Assembly (NCBI RefSeq): GCF_002860165.1
Contig: NZ_PGUZ01000013.1
Location: 49,602 to 113,601, forward strand
Direction of reading: 5' to 3'
DNA length: 64,000 nt
From: Bacillus sp. V3-13
GTDB lineage: Bacteria; Bacillota; Bacilli; Bacillales; Cytobacillaceae
Position 1 is the first letter of the stretch; every line of letters begins with the position of its first letter. The notes under the pieces are model-generated. The model was not told where the DNA came from. It ran no database searches and saw only the letters and a program-made list of their open reading frames with translations. This document shows, in pieces, positions 60,293 to 64,000 of the stretch. A program made the translations under genes and the position numbers.

Positions 60293-61792
60293 TTGGACCA
60301 ACCAATACTGGAAATGAGAAATATTAGTAAAGCTTTTAATGGCATCACCGTTCTCGACAAGGTTGGCTTCTCTTTAAAAAAAGGTGAAGTGCATGCTTTA
60401 ATGGGGGGGAATGGCGCAGGGAAATCGACTTTAATGAAGATACTTACCGGGGTTTACTCTGCAGATCAAGGTGAAATCATAATTGAGGGAAAACCGGTTA
60501 GCATTAATAGTTTTGATGATGCAAAAGCAAATAAAATATCGATGATCTTTCAGGAGTTCAGTTTGATTCCGACGCTTACGGTTGCACAGAACATCTTTCT
60601 TGCGCGTGAACAGAAAAACTCACTGGGCTTGCTCAATGACAAAGAGAGCGAAAGAAGAACAGAAGAATTGCTAAATGAATTAGGAGTTAATATCAAACCA
60701 ATCGATATCGTCCAGGATTTGGGAGTAGGCTATTGGCAGATGACTGAAATTGCCAAGGCGCTCTCCCAGGATGCAAAAATATTAATCATGGATGAACCTA
60801 CTTCATCCTTAACGAAAAACGAAACTGAAGTACTGTTCAAGATCATTAATGAATTGAAAGCAAAAGATTATTCTATCATCTATATTTCTCACAGGATGGA
60901 TGAAATCTTTCAAATATGCGACAGAATTACAATTTTACGGGACGGCAAATACGTTACCACTGAAAAGTGCAGTGAAACAGACCTGGATAGTGTGATCAAG
61001 CACATTGTCGGCAAAGAGTTTGACCAGGCATTTGAATGGCAGGAACGCCCATACTCTGCAGAAGGCCCTCCTGTTTTCGAGGTGAAAAATTTAAGTGCGG
61101 GTGAAAAAGTCCGGAATGTAAACCTTAAAATCCAGCCTGGTGAAATTGTCGGGATCGCGGGATTGATGGGAAGCGGAAGAACTGAATTAATGCGATGCCT
61201 GTTTGGCATTGACAGGATAGACAGCGGTGAAGTGTTTGTAGAAGGTAAAAAGCACACGATTAAAAATGCAGGCGATGCGATTGCCGCCGGGATTGCTTTA
61301 ATACCTGAGGACAGGCGCATGCAAGGCTTGGTTCTCCAGCATAATGTCAAGGACAATATGGTCCTGCCTATTCTTTCAAAGCTTAAAAAAGGGCCTTTTG
61401 TAGATAATCGCAAGGCTAATGACATCAGCAAACGATTTGTCGAAAAGTTAAATATTAAAACGGATGATATTTTTAAACAATCCAATTTGTTATCAGGCGG
61501 AAATCAGCAAAAAATTGTACTTGCAAAGTGGCTTGCACATGATCCGACTGTTTTGCTGCTTGATGAACCTACCATCGGTGTAGATATTGGCGCTAAAACT
61601 GAAATAATCGATATTATTCGCGAAATGGCGGATAGCGGCAAAGCCATATTAGTTGTCTCTTCAGAACTCCCTGAACTTCTTGCATTGAGCGATCGGGTGC
61701 TTGTGATGCATGAGGGTCAAATTAAAAAGGAGATGAAGCGCACGGAAATCAATTCAGAGGAGGAACTGGAATATGCAATCCAAGGTTTCTAG
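60293..61792 (+). CDS. Sugar ABC transporter ATPase (RbsA type)
   Basis: A 499-residue protein with two ABC domains. The first has the Walker A GGNGAGKST and Walker B LIMDEPTSSL. The second has the degenerate Walker A GLMGSGRTE, signature LSGGNQQK and Walker B LLLDEPTIG, as usual for the RbsA/MglA type. The start is TTG 60293 after AAGAAGGTG. The 76 bases before it contain a weak GGCTG...CAGCC hairpin that may lower expression relative to the binding protein. It overlaps the permease gene. Confidence 0.92.
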   Translation: MDQPILEMRNISKAFNGITVLDKVGFSLKKGEVHALMGGNGAGKSTLMKILTGVYSADQGEIIIEGKPVSINSFDDAKANKISMIFQEFSLIPTLTVAQNIFLAREQKNSLGLLNDKESERRTEELLNELGVNIKPIDIVQDLGVGYWQMTEIAKALSQDAKILIMDEPTSSLTKNETEVLFKIINELKAKDYSIIYISHRMDEIFQICDRITILRDGKYVTTEKCSETDLDSVIKHIVGKEFDQAFEWQERPYSAEGPPVFEVKNLSAGEKVRNVNLKIQPGEIVGIAGLMGSGRTELMRCLFGIDRIDSGEVFVEGKKHTIKNAGDAIAAGIALIPEDRRMQGLVLQHNVKDNMVLPILSKLKKGPFVDNRKANDISKRFVEKLNIKTDDIFKQSNLLSGGNQQKIVLAKWLAHDPTVLLLDEPTIGVDIGAKTEIIDIIREMADSGKAILVVSSELPELLALSDRVLVMHEGQIKKEMKRTEINSEEELEYAIQGF

Positions 61793-62750
61793 TCAGACAG
61801 GTCCAGCATTTTCATTAAAAAAATTCGAATGGCGTAATTATATCGTCTATCTCGCTTTCGTTGGTGTATTAATCTACTTTTCAGTAAGCCTTTATGACCA
61901 AGGATTTTTGACATCCGGGAATTTGTTAAACATTGTACGGCAGACAGCCACAATCTCCTTAATGGCTCTTGCGATGACATTTGTTATCAGTACAGGAGAA
62001 ATTGACTTGTCCGTAGGTTCGATTGCAGCTTTATCCTCCTTAACCGGGGCGCTGGCGCTTCAAGCGGGATCCGGGATCTTCGGCGGCTTGGCTGCAGGCG
62101 TTGGCACTGGCTTAGCGGTAGGTTTAATAAATGGCTTGCTGGTCACTAAAGTAGCTATTCCTTCTTTCCTTGTTACTTTGGGAACGATGGGAGCTGTAAA
62201 AGGGATGGCGATGTGGATCACTGACACTGCTCCAGTACCGATTATTGATGCGAACTTTAACTTCATTTTTGGCTCTGGAGATATCGGTCCTATCCCTGTT
62301 TTGTTAATCTGGACACTTGTGTTTACCGTAATCGCCCATGTATTACTCAGGAAAACGTCATTTGGCCGGCAGGTTCTTGCTACTGGTGGTAATGAAACCG
62401 CAGCACGGTTCTCGGGAGTCAAGGTAATGAGAATTAAGCTGCTGGTTTTCGTAGGAACAGGCCTTATGGCTGGACTTGCAGGTCTTCTGTATGCAGGCCG
62501 CATGAACGCAGGAAGATTTTCCTTTGGTGAAGGCGACGAGCTTTCTGTTATTGCTGCCGTCATTCTTGGGGGAACAGCATTGGCGGGCGGTGTCGGAACT
62601 GTGATTGGGACTCTGATCGGCTCTTTAATGATAGGGGTCATCAATAATGGCCTTATTATTATGGGCCTTGATGTAAGCCAGCAAATGATCATCAGAGGGA
62701 TCATCATAATTCTAGCGGTTGCGCTTGGACGAAAAGCAATTAAGAGATAA
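61773..62750 (+). CDS. Sugar ABC transporter permease (RbsC type)
   Basis: A 325-residue membrane protein with about nine helices: TFVISTGEIDLSVGSIAALS, GLINGLLVTKVAIPSFLVTL, and the ATPase-contact loop ALAGGVGTVIGTLIGSLMIG. A single permease gene implies a homodimer. Its ATG lies 20 bases inside the ATPase gene, with AGGAGG upstream. Confidence 0.92.
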   Translation: MQSKVSSQTGPAFSLKKFEWRNYIVYLAFVGVLIYFSVSLYDQGFLTSGNLLNIVRQTATISLMALAMTFVISTGEIDLSVGSIAALSSLTGALALQAGSGIFGGLAAGVGTGLAVGLINGLLVTKVAIPSFLVTLGTMGAVKGMAMWITDTAPVPIIDANFNFIFGSGDIGPIPVLLIWTLVFTVIAHVLLRKTSFGRQVLATGGNETAARFSGVKVMRIKLLVFVGTGLMAGLAGLLYAGRMNAGRFSFGEGDELSVIAAVILGGTALAGGVGTVIGTLIGSLMIGVINNGLIIMGLDVSQQMIIRGIIIILAVALGRKAIKR

Positions 62751-62781
62751 ATAGAAATCATCGGTGACTGGAGGAAGCTTC

Positions 62782-63945
62782 GTGGAAAAAATAAAAGTTG
62801 GAGTAATCGGCACAGGCTTCATCGGACCAACTCATATTGAAGCGATTAGAAGGCTCGGTTTTGTTGAAGTGTTAGGCTTGGCTGACAGCAGCCAGCAAGC
62901 CTCAGAAAAAAAAGCCCGTGAACTTGGAATTCAGAAAGCATATAAGGATTACCGTGAAATGCTTGAGGATCCCGAGATCCAGGCTGTACACAATTGTACT
63001 CCGAACCACCTTCATTTTGAAATAAACAAAGAGATTATCAAGGCTGGCAAGCACATTGTTTCTGAAAAACCGCTGGCTATGGACAGCAGGGAATCTGCCG
63101 AATTGCTGAATCTCGCAAAAGAACATGGTGTTGTCCACGGTGTAAATTTCAATTATCGGCAGTTCGCCAGCGTGCAAAATTTACGCGAGAAGATTGCGAA
63201 CGGAGACTTAGGTAAGGTTAATCTTGTCTATGGAAGCTACCTTCAAGACTGGCTGTTGTATGAAACCGATTACAACTGGCGCCTTGCTCCAGATGCAGGC
63301 GGGAAATCACGGGCTATAGCGGATATTGGGTCACATTGGTGTGATACTGTCCAATATGTGACCGGTAAAAGGATTGTGGAGGTTTTTGCCGACCTGGCTA
63401 CTGTTATACCATTCCGTAAAAAGCCCGGCGAAACTGCGGCAACCTTCGGGTCCAGCGGCTCACAAAGTGAAAGCTATGAAGAAGTGGCTATTAATACGGA
63501 GGATTATGCTTCAGTGCTGTTACGCTTCGAGGATGGATCGCGGGGGGTATTTACCGTTTCCCAGGTTAGTGCAGGCCGCAAGAACCGACTGAGCTTCGAA
63601 ATCGCAGGGAGCAAAAGTGCTGCATTTTGGAACCAGGAAGAACCCGAAAAACTGTGGATTGGCCATCGGGAAAAGCCCAATGAAATCCTTCTTGCGGATG
63701 CGGCTTTGTTCGAGCCGGGTGCAAAGGAAGCAATCCATCATCCTGGCGGTCATAACGAGGGCTGGCCTGATGCTTTGAAAAACATGATGAAAAACTTTTA
63801 TTCTTTCATTCGTGATGGGAAAGACCCTGAAAACGCTAAGACCAATTTTGCAACCTTTGAGGACGGACATATCTCAATGTGCATTACCGACGCCATTTTG
63901 GAAAGCAGCAAAAATCAAAAATGGGTGAAGGTTCTGAACAGGTAG
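62782..63945 (+). CDS. Gfo/Idh/MocA-family dehydrogenase
   Basis: A 387-residue NAD(P)-dependent sugar or inositol dehydrogenase: Rossmann GVIGTGFIGPTHIEAIRRLG, HNCTPNHLHFE, the EKPLAMD motif with its conserved Lys, and DIGSHWCDTVQY with the catalytic-region Asp/His. It starts at GTG 62782, seven bases after GGAGG; an earlier GTG at 62764 precedes that site. It lies 31 bases behind the permease, so it probably oxidises the imported compound. The operon may continue beyond the window; 63946-64000 shows nothing. Confidence 0.9.
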   Translation: MEKIKVGVIGTGFIGPTHIEAIRRLGFVEVLGLADSSQQASEKKARELGIQKAYKDYREMLEDPEIQAVHNCTPNHLHFEINKEIIKAGKHIVSEKPLAMDSRESAELLNLAKEHGVVHGVNFNYRQFASVQNLREKIANGDLGKVNLVYGSYLQDWLLYETDYNWRLAPDAGGKSRAIADIGSHWCDTVQYVTGKRIVEVFADLATVIPFRKKPGETAATFGSSGSQSESYEEVAINTEDYASVLLRFEDGSRGVFTVSQVSAGRKNRLSFEIAGSKSAAFWNQEEPEKLWIGHREKPNEILLADAALFEPGAKEAIHHPGGHNEGWPDALKNMMKNFYSFIRDGKDPENAKTNFATFEDGHISMCITDAILESSKNQKWVKVLNR

Positions 63946-64000
63946 TGTAAAAAGTTCTATGAAAACTCGGCTTTGAGGGTTCCGTTCTGCCACAAAACAG

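Noticed and set aside
62060..62761. 233-codon open frame opposite the sugar permease gene
   Set aside because: Its Pro/Ile/Thr-rich composition is the shadow of a hydrophobic protein read in reverse; no ribosome site or family signs are present.

Overview
The window comes from the chromosome of an endospore-forming Bacillaceae bacterium (low to moderate GC, strong AGGAGG-type ribosome sites, frequent TTG and GTG starts). Spore-former markers include the cortex hydrolase CwlJ, the sporulation-type diadenylate cyclase CdaS, a Spo0E-like protein, an AbrB paralogue and the competence regulator ComK. No rRNA, tRNA, CRISPR array, complete prophage or intact insertion sequence was seen. The species cannot be named from the sequence alone.

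Layout. 1-2.8 kb: a cut-off cardiolipin synthase, a DUF2935 protein and a 27-codon holin-like type I toxin gene with a LexA-type palindrome over its promoter. 2.8-10.6 kb: a MOSC protein, then a complete trpEGDCFBA operon behind two consecutive tryptophan T-boxes. 10.6-14 kb: methyltransferase, LysE exporter, CdaS, three very small genes, the end of an IS200/IS605 element, and TnrA with a perfect TnrA box. 14.5-21.4 kb: a cell-wall recycling cluster (AmiE-like amidase, NagZ, NamZ) followed by a GlcNAc PTS permease. 21.4-30 kb: a split ThrE exporter, NUDIX hydrolase, orphan phage holin, ArsR-MFS pair, HxlR regulator, nitrilase-GNAT-GNAT group and the tail of a tyrosyl-tRNA synthetase. 30-48 kb: mostly single metabolic genes (DUF4003, frameshifted HAD, CwlJ, MBL hydrolase, nitronate monooxygenase, a sigma factor plus ClpP paralogue, NadE, cupin-HD-GYP protein, amidohydrolase, D-serine dehydratase, old yellow enzyme), with a 52-bp tandem repeat array at 31.6 kb. 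48-57.5 kb: a CwlO-like endopeptidase, an AbrB paralogue divergent from ComK, a hemolysin III protein, MnmH, a luciferase-like oxidoreductase, a YuiH-like molybdoenzyme, and a MerR-coiled-coil protein ending in a Trp-rich tail. 57.8-63.9 kb: a LacI-regulated sugar ABC transporter with a Gfo/Idh/MocA dehydrogenase.

How the genes work together. The trp operon encodes every step from chorismate to tryptophan and is controlled by uncharged tRNA-Trp sensed twice. AmiE, NamZ and NagZ would strip peptide, MurNAc and GlcNAc from wall fragments outside the membrane, and the PTS would import the GlcNAc. The LacI regulator has three near-identical palindromes flanking its gene and preceding the transporter, which suggests autoregulation and control of the uptake operon.

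I found no unmistakable new multi-gene system. The leads most worth following are the SOS-box-linked type I toxin (2.3-2.6 kb), the cupin-HD-GYP protein (41.2 kb), the AbrB-ComK divergent region with a structured leader (50.4-51.2 kb), the MerR-coiled-coil protein (56.5 kb), and the 52-bp repeats (31.6 kb).
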